IMG/VR virus record: IMGVR_UViG_3300036425_000002
Location: 1-32,472 of that record
From: a virus
Strand: one strand, 5' to 3'
Length of the DNA stretch: 32,472 bases
Below the pieces are notes generated by a model. The model ran no database searches and was not told where the DNA came from. It was given only the letters and a program-made list of their open reading frames with translations. Shown one piece after another: positions 16,957 to 24,491 of this stretch (position 1 is its first letter; each line of letters starts with the position of its first letter). The position numbers and the translations under genes were made by a program.

Positions 16957-17610
16957 TTAGTCGCGGGCGTATTCTGCTTCAAACTCAATTACGTCAGAAA
17001 CCACAGCGGCAGGAAGAGCACCAGCCGTAAGCTCAATCAAAGGATACTGAGTAGCGACTACGGCAGCATCCACAGTGAAAATCTGGATGGTTCCATTAGC
17101 CTTATTGTAGCCGTAGGTATATCCAGAGCCGGAAACGCTCTGAATCCACATGGTATCAGGGCCGATATAGATCGCAGCCTGTCCAGCATCCGTAACAGTC
17201 GTCGCTGTGGTTGTGAGAGTAACAGTGAACGATGTGCTAGCCGTCACAGTAGCTACCAAAGCAGTAATGCCGTTCAGAGGGGCACTCAGGGCGTTCTTGA
17301 AGCCAGAGAGGGTCACGTACTGACCAGCCGTAGGCGGGTTTGCCGTCAACAGAGTAACGGTAGTGCCGGAAACCGTAATACCTGTGATTTTTAAAATCGT
17401 AGGCTGAGTATAGTTTGCGAGGATAACATTCTGCCCAGAAACGTCCTGTAACTGAGAAAGGACTCCCGCCGTAGATAGATTGGGGATCAACCCGCCAGCG
17501 ACATAACTACCAGAGCTAAAATCCAGAAGTCCATGGACATAGCTACGAGTCTGCGTCATATCGAGACCATAGGGCGCATTGTAGACAGTTTCTACAAGAA
17601 CATTTGCCAT
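16957..17610 (-). CDS. Virion-type structural protein with Ig-like segment
   Basis: This 217-aa protein starts at ATG 17610 behind AGGAGAG. Residues 1-70 are globular (ANVLVETVYNAPYGLDMTQT). Residues 72-150 look like an Ig-like or bacterial surface beta domain (ITGITVSGTTVTLLTANPPT, VTASTSFTVTLTTTATTVTD), and the C-terminal part ends EFEAEYARD. It follows a GIY-YIG gene and the 280-aa connector candidate, and precedes the gp10-like gene. This position suggests a head-completion, decoration or connector protein. No family is recognised. Confidence 0.55.
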   Translation of the reverse strand: MANVLVETVYNAPYGLDMTQTRSYVHGLLDFSSGSYVAGGLIPNLSTAGVLSQLQDVSGQNVILANYTQPTILKITGITVSGTTVTLLTANPPTAGQYVTLSGFKNALSAPLNGITALVATVTASTSFTVTLTTTATTVTDAGQAAIYIGPDTMWIQSVSGSGYTYGYNKANGTIQIFTVDAAVVATQYPLIELTAGALPAAVVSDVIEFEAEYARD

Positions 17611-17625
17611 TTCACTCTCCTGCGT

Positions 17626-18225
17626 CTACGCGTAGACGCCGATTAACTTCTTTTTGGCTATGGCTTCTCGGATAGCCGCCACTCGCCTTGCCCTGATCTC
17701 CGGGGAAGCATTTTTAGCTGCTAATGACATTTTAGCTCTTTGTTCAGGGGATTTGGGCTTTCCCCTGTGAGCGTTCCCGACAGCATCCCTTTGCGCCTGG
17801 GTGGGAATTCTTCCTTTGTTGTTTCCCTTTAGAGCTATTCTAAGCTTTTCGCAAGTTTCCTTAGAGACCTTTCTGCCACGATTTTTTTGTGATATCTCTT
17901 CCACGGTTATTTTGTTCTGCTTGTACCCTGATAGTCCCCCTGTTTGGAGATTATATCCATTTGGATACATACTTCTGTGGGAGATTATTTCTTTTGATTC
18001 CATTTCGTCAAGCTCGTCGCGCGAATCTCCAAATCTTATTGCGACTACTAAAAAAGCGTCTTTCCCAAAATCACGGATAGCTTGCGCGATGGGAGAATGC
18101 CTACCGTTTCTTGCCGCTTCCTTGTGGCAAGCCCATCTTCGGCCTAGAGTCATGCTTGTGCTTCCAACATAGCTCATTCCGTTTACCCGATTCGTTATCA
18201 GATACACAGTCCCAAATCTTTTCAT
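17626..18225 (-). CDS. GIY-YIG homing endonuclease with NUMOD3 repeats
   Basis: The start is ATG 18225: the family begins exactly there and an extended -10 box lies 6 nt upstream, although the frame is open 33 codons further. The 199-aa protein has a GIY-YIG nuclease domain: GTVYLI at 5-10 and SYVGST at 18-23, an Arg in GRRWACH (29/30), the metal-binding Glu76 in LDEMESKEI, and GYNLQTGG at 90-97. Two NUMOD3 DNA-binding repeats follow, GRKVSKETCEKL (117-128) and GKPKSPEQRAKM (155-166), then a basic tail. This plan matches free-standing homing endonucleases such as the I-TevI/SegA type. It lies in the junction between two structural genes and probably spreads by cutting phages lacking it. All expected catalytic residues seem present, so it is likely active. 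Confidence 0.9.
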   Translation of the reverse strand: MKRFGTVYLITNRVNGMSYVGSTSMTLGRRWACHKEAARNGRHSPIAQAIRDFGKDAFLVVAIRFGDSRDELDEMESKEIISHRSMYPNGYNLQTGGLSGYKQNKITVEEISQKNRGRKVSKETCEKLRIALKGNNKGRIPTQAQRDAVGNAHRGKPKSPEQRAKMSLAAKNASPEIRARRVAAIREAIAKKKLIGVYA

Positions 18226-18244
18226 AAGTGCATTATAGCACTTA
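18225..18244 (-). promoter_or_regulatory. Palindromic extended -10 promoter of the GIY-YIG gene
   Basis: A perfect interrupted palindrome (TAAGTGC, 6-nt centre, GCACTTA) spans this site. The centre on the minus strand is TATAAT (18232-18237), preceded by TGC, so it reads as an extended -10 box. No good -35 is seen. The ATG follows the hexamer by 6 nt, so transcription from here would give a leaderless or nearly leaderless message. The symmetric arms around the -10 could be an operator, perhaps for autoregulation as known for I-TevI, or an RNA hairpin in read-through transcripts. Confidence 0.45.
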
Positions 18245-18253
18245 ATACATAAA

Positions 18254-19096
18254 TCAGTATAGCATCGCTGATGGATCACCAGCACTACCAGCGCCGTTTC
18301 CATATGGCCGCGTGCGGTAGTCAATCTTTTGACGGTCTCGCGTCACTTGTTGCTTCAATTTTAGCAGACTTTGAGCCGCCGATAGCTTTGCGTCCGCAAG
18401 GGCATCGCCGCCAAGACGCGCAGCATACCTTACGGAAATCTTGTCCGCAATTGCCTCTTGACTATCCATGACGGGGACATAGGTCGTTGACCAATCAATG
18501 CTCGAACTGGCTAAATCAGCATAAGTGGCAATATAGCGAAGGCGAATGTCCTTTGTCAGTGTAGCGCCATTCATCCAGATAGAGTCTGTGCGCCATTCCC
18601 ACTCGCCGAGGCATGAGGTCTGCATACGAGGGCACAATGCCCCACTTGCTTGGTGCATCTGTTCAAAAGGATTTGGGCTGCTGGCTTCTCTCTCCCACAT
18701 CTCAAGAGGAAGGATCATGTCCGATGGGAGAGACACATTCCCAGAATTCGTCCATGAAGTCTGCGTCTCAAGACCATCGAAATATCCGTCGAAGGTAAGT
18801 GCGACCTGGATAGCAGGGTTCACAACACCCACGCCGAGGGTAGAGTTAATCGGGGGCATGTTCAGAACAAGATAGTTGTCCTTGATGAGTGTCGGCTGGC
18901 CCATGATTCTGGTATCGCGGTAGGTGTCTCGGATTGCCGAATTCATCAGGTTCTGCAACGTCACGCTGGAGTCAGTAAGAATTTGCCCCTCACCGGCAGT
19001 TCCTGTGGCTCCAGCCTGATCGTCATTCACTATTGTACGAACGAGGTTGGCGATTGTTTCCAGAGAAGGATAGTTTGTCAGCCCAGTAATCGCCAT
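18254..19096 (-). CDS. Candidate head-tail connector (adaptor) protein
   Basis: This 280-aa protein starts at ATG 19096 behind AAGGAGTGAG. It begins AITGLTNYPSLETIANLVR, with an N-terminal helical part (NLVRTIVNDDQ, TLQNLMNSAIRDTYRDTRIM), a central beta-rich part with LPSDMILPLEMWER and GEWEWRTDSIWM, and a C-terminal helical part (QEAIADKISVRYAARLG, LSAAQSLLKLKQQVTRDRQK). A helix-rich protein of this size after capsid genes and before the gp10-like gene matches the place of the adaptor that sits on the portal ring in short-tailed phages. I do not recognise a specific family, so the assignment is positional. Confidence 0.5.
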   Translation of the reverse strand: MAITGLTNYPSLETIANLVRTIVNDDQAGATGTAGEGQILTDSSVTLQNLMNSAIRDTYRDTRIMGQPTLIKDNYLVLNMPPINSTLGVGVVNPAIQVALTFDGYFDGLETQTSWTNSGNVSLPSDMILPLEMWEREASSPNPFEQMHQASGALCPRMQTSCLGEWEWRTDSIWMNGATLTKDIRLRYIATYADLASSSIDWSTTYVPVMDSQEAIADKISVRYAARLGGDALADAKLSAAQSLLKLKQQVTRDRQKIDYRTRPYGNGAGSAGDPSAMLY

Positions 19097-19196
19097 ATCT
19101 CACTCCTTGAAGCATCTAGGGACTCCGCAACATCTGAGAATGGCCGGAGACCGTTGGTTATCTCACCGTTGAATGACGCGCTCGGCCCCTAGAAGA
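19097..19196 (-). other. Intergenic RNA-structure candidate
   Basis: This 100-base spacer is long for this compact array and has no open frame with a start. In the minus-strand transcript CTAGGG near its 5' end pairs with CCCTAG near its 3' end, and a nested GGCCGAG...CTCCGGCC arm lies inside. The AAGGAGTGAG ribosome site of the connector gene follows immediately. It could tune expression or mark an RNA processing site. It is not a tRNA (no T-arm). Confidence 0.3.
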
Positions 19197-19961
19197 TTAA
19201 ACTTGCTCTTCAGCAGCCTTGCGGCCACCGGTTTGCTGATTGATCCAGCGTTCAAACTTCTTCTCTTCCTGCGGCGCATGGCAGTAACGGCAGATGATCG
19301 CCTCATGCTGAATAAATTCACCGCAAGCCAAGCAGCGCTTCTTTCCACCCTCCTTCGGGACAAGATTCGACCGATAGTAGGAGGTGGACTGTCCAAAATA
19401 CTTGGCAGCGGCGCGGCTGATATCCGTGGCAGCATCGAGAGCATTCTCTGGGTTCTTAGCTTCGATTCGCGCCATCCGATCAAGCTCTTTGCGGTACGTT
19501 TCTCCCATGCGGAACTTCGCCGCTTCTAACTCCTGCTTGAGAGGCGGGTTATGCTCACTCCAAAATACGCCATAGTCATTGAGATTTGCGCCTTGGTTCA
19601 GCGTATCGTTTGTCGTCCAATTTTGGTCAACACCAGGGTTCTGGGGTGACAGCATAACCGTGGCTTCACGATGACCATCGACATAATCAATCTTTCGTGC
19701 CCCGTTTTGGTCATAATCAGTTTGGGGAAAGGGATGCTCAATTTGTCCCGCAAGTGCGTACTCTTTTTTGTCGGGGCATTTAACAATCGTCAGATGGGGA
19801 TGGTTGGGGGCGCGGAACTCATGGAATTCAAGCCCGGAAACGTTGTAGATGTAGATAGGAATGGCCTTCGCGCCGAAAGTTGGCGAGATATTACTGATTA
19901 CAGAAGGGAACACCTTTTCGTTTTCAGAAAGGCTTTTAGGCGACAGATAGGTTTCAGGCAT
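19197..19961 (-). CDS. Phage protein with C-terminal zinc ribbon
   Basis: This 254-aa protein starts at ATG 19961 behind GGGAGACTAC, overlapping the previous gene by 8 bases. Residues 1-130 look globular and mixed alpha/beta (PIYIYNVSGLEFHEFRAPNH, LTIVKCPDKKEYALAGQI). Residues 145-190 are helical and charged. At about 211-229 is a four-Cys zinc ribbon (RCLACGEFIQ then ICRYCHAPQEE), followed by a basic/acidic tail. Zinc ribbons bind nucleic acid or protein; no catalytic motif is visible. It is paired with the 240-aa gene upstream and both follow the GroES-like gene. A chaperone-associated or virion-assembly role is possible, and I do not recognise a family. Confidence 0.6.
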   Translation of the reverse strand: MPETYLSPKSLSENEKVFPSVISNISPTFGAKAIPIYIYNVSGLEFHEFRAPNHPHLTIVKCPDKKEYALAGQIEHPFPQTDYDQNGARKIDYVDGHREATVMLSPQNPGVDQNWTTNDTLNQGANLNDYGVFWSEHNPPLKQELEAAKFRMGETYRKELDRMARIEAKNPENALDAATDISRAAAKYFGQSTSYYRSNLVPKEGGKKRCLACGEFIQHEAIICRYCHAPQEEKKFERWINQQTGGRKAAEEQV

Positions 19962-20676
19962 TTTGTAGTCTCCCTTGCGATTGGAAGAACTTGTCGCGCT
20001 GCAACTTCATTACTAAAGCGGCGTTAAAGCTCTTTTCGATTGATCTTTGCTTATCCTCAAGCCACGCGGTGGAGGCAAGCGTTGATTTCCGATGAATATC
20101 GCGCCATAAGTCGTCAAATTCCTTAGCGCGTTCATCGTCTTCTCTTTCTTCCTCATCCTTCATAAACTTCATTTTGGCCTGTACAGATACGGCCATAGAA
20201 GCCTTGATGATAGGAACCATCATTTCAACAATTTCTGTCGAAAGTGGGAATGCGTCAATAGACATTTGACCCTGCACAAATGTTTTGGCCAAGAGGTTCA
20301 ATGCAATTTCATAATGACCATGGTACGGATATTCGCCAAGGATTTGTAACCCAGTTCCGGGATCGCGGTTTTCTTCATAGTATGAAACGTCCGACTGGGA
20401 TGGGAGATGCGGCATATCAAGGCTTTTCCCTGCATCAATCCACTGCATCAGCATCCAGTGCGGAAGCCCATCGCCCTTATAGACTTCCCAGTAGCCCACG
20501 AAGGCTCCGTCGTCATCGCTATTCTTTCCCCCACGCCAAGTTGTCTCTGTCTGCGCCCAAACGAGCTTGAAGTTCGGCTTACGGTATCTGTTCAGGCCAC
20601 CAACCTGCGTAATGCGCCGCTGGAAGTGGTCTGGGCACCGTAGCCGTTCTGGGGAGCAACTATGCGCTAGCTGCAC
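19954..20676 (-). CDS. Conserved-looking phage protein of unknown function
   Basis: The start is GTG 20676, chosen because GGGAGAGAACA lies just upstream; it overlaps the end of the GroES-like gene by 17 bases. The 240-aa protein has a globular N-terminal half with many aromatics (KLVWAQTETTWRGG, VGYWEVYKGDGLPHWMLMQW, GEYPYHGHYEI), then long charged helices from about residue 135 (MKFMKDEEEREDDERAKEF, DDLWRDIHRKSTLAS) with coiled-coil potential. There is no signal peptide or membrane segment. Its place between the co-chaperonin and the zinc-ribbon protein suggests the three form a functional module in capsid assembly, but that is positional inference. Confidence 0.6.
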   Translation of the reverse strand: MQLAHSCSPERLRCPDHFQRRITQVGGLNRYRKPNFKLVWAQTETTWRGGKNSDDDGAFVGYWEVYKGDGLPHWMLMQWIDAGKSLDMPHLPSQSDVSYYEENRDPGTGLQILGEYPYHGHYEIALNLLAKTFVQGQMSIDAFPLSTEIVEMMVPIIKASMAVSVQAKMKFMKDEEEREDDERAKEFDDLWRDIHRKSTLASTAWLEDKQRSIEKSFNAALVMKLQRDKFFQSQGRLQNA

Positions 20677-21103
20677 TGTTCTCTCCCTCGAAGTGGACCT
20701 TTTCGATGAGCTTCAAGTCAAAGACAGAGACCAGGGAGAATTCCTTGCCATCGCGGGCAACGTCCTCGGCTTGGAAGTTCCCAAAAGTCACTACGTCGCC
20801 AGGGCGAACAATGTCTGCCGTGGGGAATGTCTTGCCATCGACGATATAGAAGTCGGACACAGCGATGACGACTCCCTGGTTCGGCTTCTTTACCACAGTT
20901 TCGGGGATGAAGAACTTCGTCCCGTTCCAAGTCGTCTCTGCTTCCTTGCGGGCAACTAGAACATAGTCGAATCGCGGGCGAGGGTCTTCATAAACTCTCT
21001 CTGCGGAAAGAATGATCGGTGATTTTGGAGTGACAAGCGACACTCCATTTTCACCTGCCTTGCGTTTGTCAACAATCTCAAACGGTTCGTGCTGCTTAGT
21101 CAT
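20660..21103 (-). CDS. GroES-like co-chaperonin (Cpn10) homologue
   Basis: The start is ATG 21103, with GGAGAC upstream; a longer frame to 21142 would run through an RNA hairpin and is unlikely. The 147-aa protein resembles Cpn10 over about residues 43-137: DYVLVARKEAET corresponds to the GroES D.VLVK..EAE strand, FFIPETVVKKPNQGVVIAV to GI.LP.....KPQ.G.V.AVG, DIVRPGDVVTFGNF to ..VK.GD.VLFGKY and GKEFSLVSVFDL to G.EYLI....IL. The N-terminal 40 residues are an extension. GroES caps GroEL; phages T4 (gp31) and RB49 (CocO) encode divergent co-chaperonins that fold the major capsid protein. Position directly after the capsid gene strongly suggests the same role here. Confidence 0.75.
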   Translation of the reverse strand: MTKQHEPFEIVDKRKAGENGVSLVTPKSPIILSAERVYEDPRPRFDYVLVARKEAETTWNGTKFFIPETVVKKPNQGVVIAVSDFYIVDGKTFPTADIVRPGDVVTFGNFQAEDVARDGKEFSLVSVFDLKLIEKVHFEGENSAASA

Positions 21104-21121
21104 ATTAGTCTCCATGTAGGA

Positions 21122-21149
21122 GGGGACCATGCTGGTTTGCACAGTCCCC
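21122..21149 (-). other. Stable RNA hairpin between capsid and co-chaperonin genes
   Basis: In the minus-strand transcript GGGGACUGUGC and GCAUGGUCCCC form an 11-bp stem with two G-U pairs and a 6-nt AAACCA loop. It sits 7 nt after the capsid stop codon. There is no U-tract after it, so it is not a canonical terminator; it could slow 3' decay of the capsid message or attenuate downstream expression. It also supports the shorter start for the next gene. Confidence 0.55.
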
Positions 21150-21156
21150 GTTGTGG

Positions 21157-22482
21157 TTAGATAGTAGCCTGAGCCGCGTTATAGGTGAAAAGCTGGTGTT
21201 TCGGAGCCGTGCAGACCATATTGAAGCTGGTCTCATACACGAACTGCGAACTCGTTAGCCATCCGTTACCTGAAGGGTCAGGGACCGGCATTACGGTATT
21301 GCCACCGGCAAAATCGAACAACTGCAACGGGACCAACTCGCAGATGTTCCATTCCTTCGTCAGGATAAGGTCCAAACGTCCTTTAGGCTGGACAGTGCTT
21401 ACGGTAGCGTCACGACCGCCAAAAGTGGTCTGGAAATACTTCTTGGAAACATCGGGGACAGTTCCGGTGTTGCCAGAGCTATTGGACTGCTGGAAAATCA
21501 TCTGCTTGTTGTAGTAATTGGTCTGGGCAATCGCTACCGCCTGATCTTCTGGAATGATGTAAATACCAGAATCCTTTGTCTGGTTATCAATACCCATCGC
21601 ACGATCAAGCAACGCCTCAATACGAGACGAAAGAGATGCCGTCACGGAGCCGCCATTCAAATTGATAGAAGGCGACGTAATACGGTTCGGAAATTCCTGA
21701 CGATTTATGCCAGCGAGAGTTCCGGTCGTAGCGTTGTTCACCCACGCGGTAGTTCCATAGACGCCCTGTCCGACTGCGCCAGAAGCACCCGCGATCATGA
21801 TGTAATCGCCAACAGCGGTTGAGGCGGGAAGCGCGGTAGAGAAGAACAAAGTTTCGGATGCCGGGTCATTGACCGAAACCGTAGCAGTACCGCGAACGGT
21901 TCCGCCTTCAGACGGAAAAATCTGAACAATCTGGTTGTCCGTAAAAGCCATGGCGCGAACGCCGGTAATGTAACTGGTGTAGTTGCCAGTGCCCGAACTA
22001 GACGAGACAGTCCCGGTAGTCGGAATCTGCGTGATAGCGCCCGAAGAGTCACCATACATGATGCCTTCGAGGCCAGCCATGGCAGAGTCCAGAGAGTTCT
22101 TCAACTCTTCTGCCTTCAGACTGACCAAACCGCGTTTCTTGCCATTTACGGCAAGCTGGGACAAATGGCTTTGCTCATTGACCGCATAATGCCATACAGG
22201 CGAAACTACAAAGTCGCGCCAAATAGACATATTGCCACGGCCCAGAGAATCGCCATTGCCAGTACCCTGCGCAATAGCAGAACCGCCCTGGACGCGGAAC
22301 GGAACGCGGAAAGACGGACGCTGTGTGCCACCACCTAGGGTGCTCACAGAAGTTGGAATAGTTGTGAATCGATCTTTTGCAAGAGCATAAAACGTCTTGC
22401 TATGGGGAATCAACGAGGGAATTTCAGTCGCGAAGGCTTCAATTTCTACGGATTCGACAGCAGCTTCTGTGCCGATTGCCAT
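21157..22482 (-). CDS. Major capsid protein
   Basis: This 441-aa protein starts at ATG 22482 behind AGGGGAGAAC. It begins AIGTEAAVESVEIEAFATEI, has a central basic helix region (NEQSHLSQLAVNGKKRGLVS, KAEELKNSLDSAMAGLEGIMYG) and a beta-rich C-terminal half (VSVNDPASETLFFSTALPAS, PKGRLDLILTKEWNICELVP). Length matches HK97-fold capsid proteins of the P22-like size class (P22 gp5 is 430 aa). It lies after the scaffold gene, as in almost all tailed phages, with only an endonuclease gene in between, and before a GroES-like gene. There is no prohead protease beside it, consistent with uncleaved scaffold-assisted assembly. The assignment rests on order, size and overall composition. Confidence 0.8.
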   Translation of the reverse strand: MAIGTEAAVESVEIEAFATEIPSLIPHSKTFYALAKDRFTTIPTSVSTLGGGTQRPSFRVPFRVQGGSAIAQGTGNGDSLGRGNMSIWRDFVVSPVWHYAVNEQSHLSQLAVNGKKRGLVSLKAEELKNSLDSAMAGLEGIMYGDSSGAITQIPTTGTVSSSSGTGNYTSYITGVRAMAFTDNQIVQIFPSEGGTVRGTATVSVNDPASETLFFSTALPASTAVGDYIMIAGASGAVGQGVYGTTAWVNNATTGTLAGINRQEFPNRITSPSINLNGGSVTASLSSRIEALLDRAMGIDNQTKDSGIYIIPEDQAVAIAQTNYYNKQMIFQQSNSSGNTGTVPDVSKKYFQTTFGGRDATVSTVQPKGRLDLILTKEWNICELVPLQLFDFAGGNTVMPVPDPSGNGWLTSSQFVYETSFNMVCTAPKHQLFTYNAAQATI

Positions 22483-22624
22483 GATAAGTTCTCCCCTGGC
22501 CTAAGCCAGCATTAAATATTTGGTCTCGTTTACACGCTTGCGGAGAACTTCTAGTTTTCTATCACGACGAATGTCGAACGCCGATAACGCTATGGTATTA
22601 GCTGGCCATAGGCAGGGGTGAAGT
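22483..22624. other. Non-coding spacer between endonuclease and capsid genes
   Basis: A minus-strand frame is open across this stretch and ends (EVLRKRVNETKYLMLA) just before the capsid ribosome site, but it has no ATG, GTG or TTG start that does not lie inside the endonuclease gene. It may be a remnant from insertion of the endonuclease gene, or 5' leader of the capsid message. Nothing else is visible. Confidence 0.4.
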
Positions 22625-23161
22625 TCATCTATAAGGATTATATATCTTCTCTGGTATTTTGCAAATTCCTTCTCGAATAGTCTTGGCAACATAGGACCTA
22701 CCAATTTTCTTGTTCTCGCGGGTGGGCTCCAGATCATTATCTTCGATATATTTCATGACTTTTACCATAAATTCTTTGCTGAGCTTCCGCCTCTCTCCCT
22801 TGAACCCATCAACAATGATTTCGGATTCGATGTTGCTGAAATTCTGGTCTGCCTTTGGAATGAATACTGAACTTCTCTTGGTTGGCGACGTGATAACGTC
22901 GGCGATTTCCTCCCAAGTAAAGGAAAACCATTCTCCATTGATCTTCTTCTTCCAGTATTTTTCATGTAGTTCATGCTCAAGGAAGAGAGGATTTGGAGTC
23001 ATCCATAATCCGTAAATTTGTATTTTGAATGGGAGCAAAATTCCAAGATGCTTTACCCGAATACTTGGGTCATTGGCCTTACCAATTTTGTACCAGCCGA
23101 AGCGCCTAGAACCGATTAAATATACATATCCGTTGTATGATGGGTTAGATGGGGATTGCAT
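22625..23161 (-). CDS. T5orf172-type GIY-YIG nuclease (putative free-standing homing endonuclease)
   Basis: This 178-aa protein starts at ATG 23161 behind a very strong AGGAGGAAG site. It has the short GIY-YIG plan of the T5orf172/MUG113 group: GYVYLIG (11-17), YKIGKAND.SIRV (24-36) with Arg35 as likely catalytic residue, LEHELHEKYW (61-70) with Glu62/Glu64 and His66, and NGEWF (75-79). The C-terminal 95 residues are Lys/Glu-rich and helical and may bind DNA. It lies between scaffold and capsid genes, where no structural gene is expected, and is richer in A+T than its neighbours in codon choice (AAA, ATT, TAT). That fits recent arrival. It could alternatively be a host-DNA nuclease. Confidence 0.75.
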   Translation of the reverse strand: MQSPSNPSYNGYVYLIGSRRFGWYKIGKANDPSIRVKHLGILLPFKIQIYGLWMTPNPLFLEHELHEKYWKKKINGEWFSFTWEEIADVITSPTKRSSVFIPKADQNFSNIESEIIVDGFKGERRKLSKEFMVKVMKYIEDNDLEPTRENKKIGRSYVAKTIREGICKIPEKIYNPYR

Positions 23162-23238
23162 TCAGGCTTCCTCCTGAGTGAAAACTATGGTGCTTGAACA
23201 CCAACAATCCCCATGCTAACACATTATTTACATGTCTA

Positions 23239-24483
23239 CTAACCACGCCATGCAACAAATTTTCCAGACTTCAAATATGCACGGCCTTTAATCAGGTTCA
23301 TATCTGCATCCGGCTTGCTCCAGTCGATATCGGCATCTGCCGGACGTGCACTGACGCGTAATGGGCCACCGCTAGGAGAAGTCTTCGGTCCGCCAGCCTT
23401 CGGCAAACCAGTTGTCATCTTGCGCCCACCCTTCAGCGGGCCAAATACCTTTTCACACTCCTTCAGCGTGCCGAATGCCTCGACCTTGACGCGCCGATTG
23501 AACTCGTCAGAGATGTATTTTGCCACCGACTGCGATGTACGGCCCTTTGCCTTTACGCGAATGTCCACCTGCTTCTTGTGCGTGGAGTCTTCGTCCATCT
23601 GTCCTTTGACTTTATTGAACAGATTCGACCAGAACAGCTTTTTCTGGTCATCATTCAGGCCATACTGCTTGGTGTACTTGTCAACTTCCCCATTGATTAC
23701 TGGAAGAGAGAGATGGTCGATGTGCATACGAACGCCATCGTTGAAAGTCTCTTCGCGCTCCTTGTTCAGAGTCTCGCGTTCCTTTTCAAACGGCTTTGTC
23801 GTCTGCGCCGAAGTGTTGCTCTGGAGCGCCTGTTTCGATGTGGTGATCTGCCCCTGAAGATACTGCGAAATCTGCTTGAGAGTCTCATCCTTGCGGGCAG
23901 GGTCAGTTTCGCGAAGAGCCATGTCGATATAAGACGGGATATTCGACTGCTCGATCATCTGGATAGCATATGGGCCAATGGCCTTTTGGAACTCTTGCGG
24001 ATTCTGCGCCGCAACACGCTCCAGATATGCCGAGGCCAACTGGACTGCCTGTTGTGGGTAGTCCTTGAAGAACGAGTCAAGAACCGACGGGTCACCAGCC
24101 TCTAGGCCAGTTTCCTGGGTATCGTATTCCTGCACCCGTGCCTGAAGAGTTGACGCACCGTCTACGCCGCCAATGGCCTCAATCAGGTTCTTGGCCGTCT
24201 GTGCCTCTTCCACGGTGGGGAACTGAGCCTTATAAGCCTGTTCGCGGTAGTACGAGTTGCCGAGTTCCTTGAGCGTGCCAGCCTGTTCGGGAGAAGCCTC
24301 AGAAGCCGCCTTCAGCGCGGCGCGGATGTTCTTCGGGCCAGTACCTACCTGTTCGCTCTCAGTTCCTTCTGTGGGTTCCTGCCCTTCATCACCAGTCGGT
24401 TCAACGAGTTCTTCGACTTGTTCCTGTCCGCCTTCGACAGGTTCTTCCTGGGTTCCGAGGTCAAGCGTTTCTTCGCCGTCCAT
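23239..24483 (-). CDS. Scaffolding protein
   Basis: This 414-aa protein starts at ATG 24483 behind AGGAGACC. The first 60 residues are extremely acidic and Glu/Gln/Gly-rich (EEPVEGGQEQVEELVEPTG), the middle is charged and helical (TLKELGNSYYREQAYKAQF, KPFEKERETLNKEREETFND), and the C-terminus is basic (AKGRTSQSVAKYISDEFNRR, KGGRKMTTGLPKAGG). This acidic-helical-basic composition is typical of phage scaffolds, whose basic C-terminus binds coat protein. It lies after the portal (and a phosphatase) and before the capsid gene, the usual place. There is no catalytic motif for a protease, so self-cleavage is not expected. Family identity is by composition and order. Confidence 0.7.
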   Translation of the reverse strand: MDGEETLDLGTQEEPVEGGQEQVEELVEPTGDEGQEPTEGTESEQVGTGPKNIRAALKAASEASPEQAGTLKELGNSYYREQAYKAQFPTVEEAQTAKNLIEAIGGVDGASTLQARVQEYDTQETGLEAGDPSVLDSFFKDYPQQAVQLASAYLERVAAQNPQEFQKAIGPYAIQMIEQSNIPSYIDMALRETDPARKDETLKQISQYLQGQITTSKQALQSNTSAQTTKPFEKERETLNKEREETFNDGVRMHIDHLSLPVINGEVDKYTKQYGLNDDQKKLFWSNLFNKVKGQMDEDSTHKKQVDIRVKAKGRTSQSVAKYISDEFNRRVKVEAFGTLKECEKVFGPLKGGRKMTTGLPKAGGPKTSPSGGPLRVSARPADADIDWSKPDADMNLIKGRAYLKSGKFVAWRG

Positions 24484-24491
24484 GAGGTCTC

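Noticed and set aside
19097-19196. tRNA gene
   Set aside because: A 7-bp acceptor-like stem closes the region but there is no T-arm, no GTTCGA-type loop and no D-arm on either strand.
22501-22737. Minus-strand frame of 78 codons between endonuclease and capsid
   Set aside because: Its only start lies inside the endonuclease gene without a ribosome site; the tail may be a remnant.
23162-23238. Terminator after the scaffold gene (TGGTG/CACCA with 6-nt loop)
   Set aside because: The stem is only 5 bp with two A-T rich sides and is followed by a broken T-run, too weak for an intrinsic terminator.
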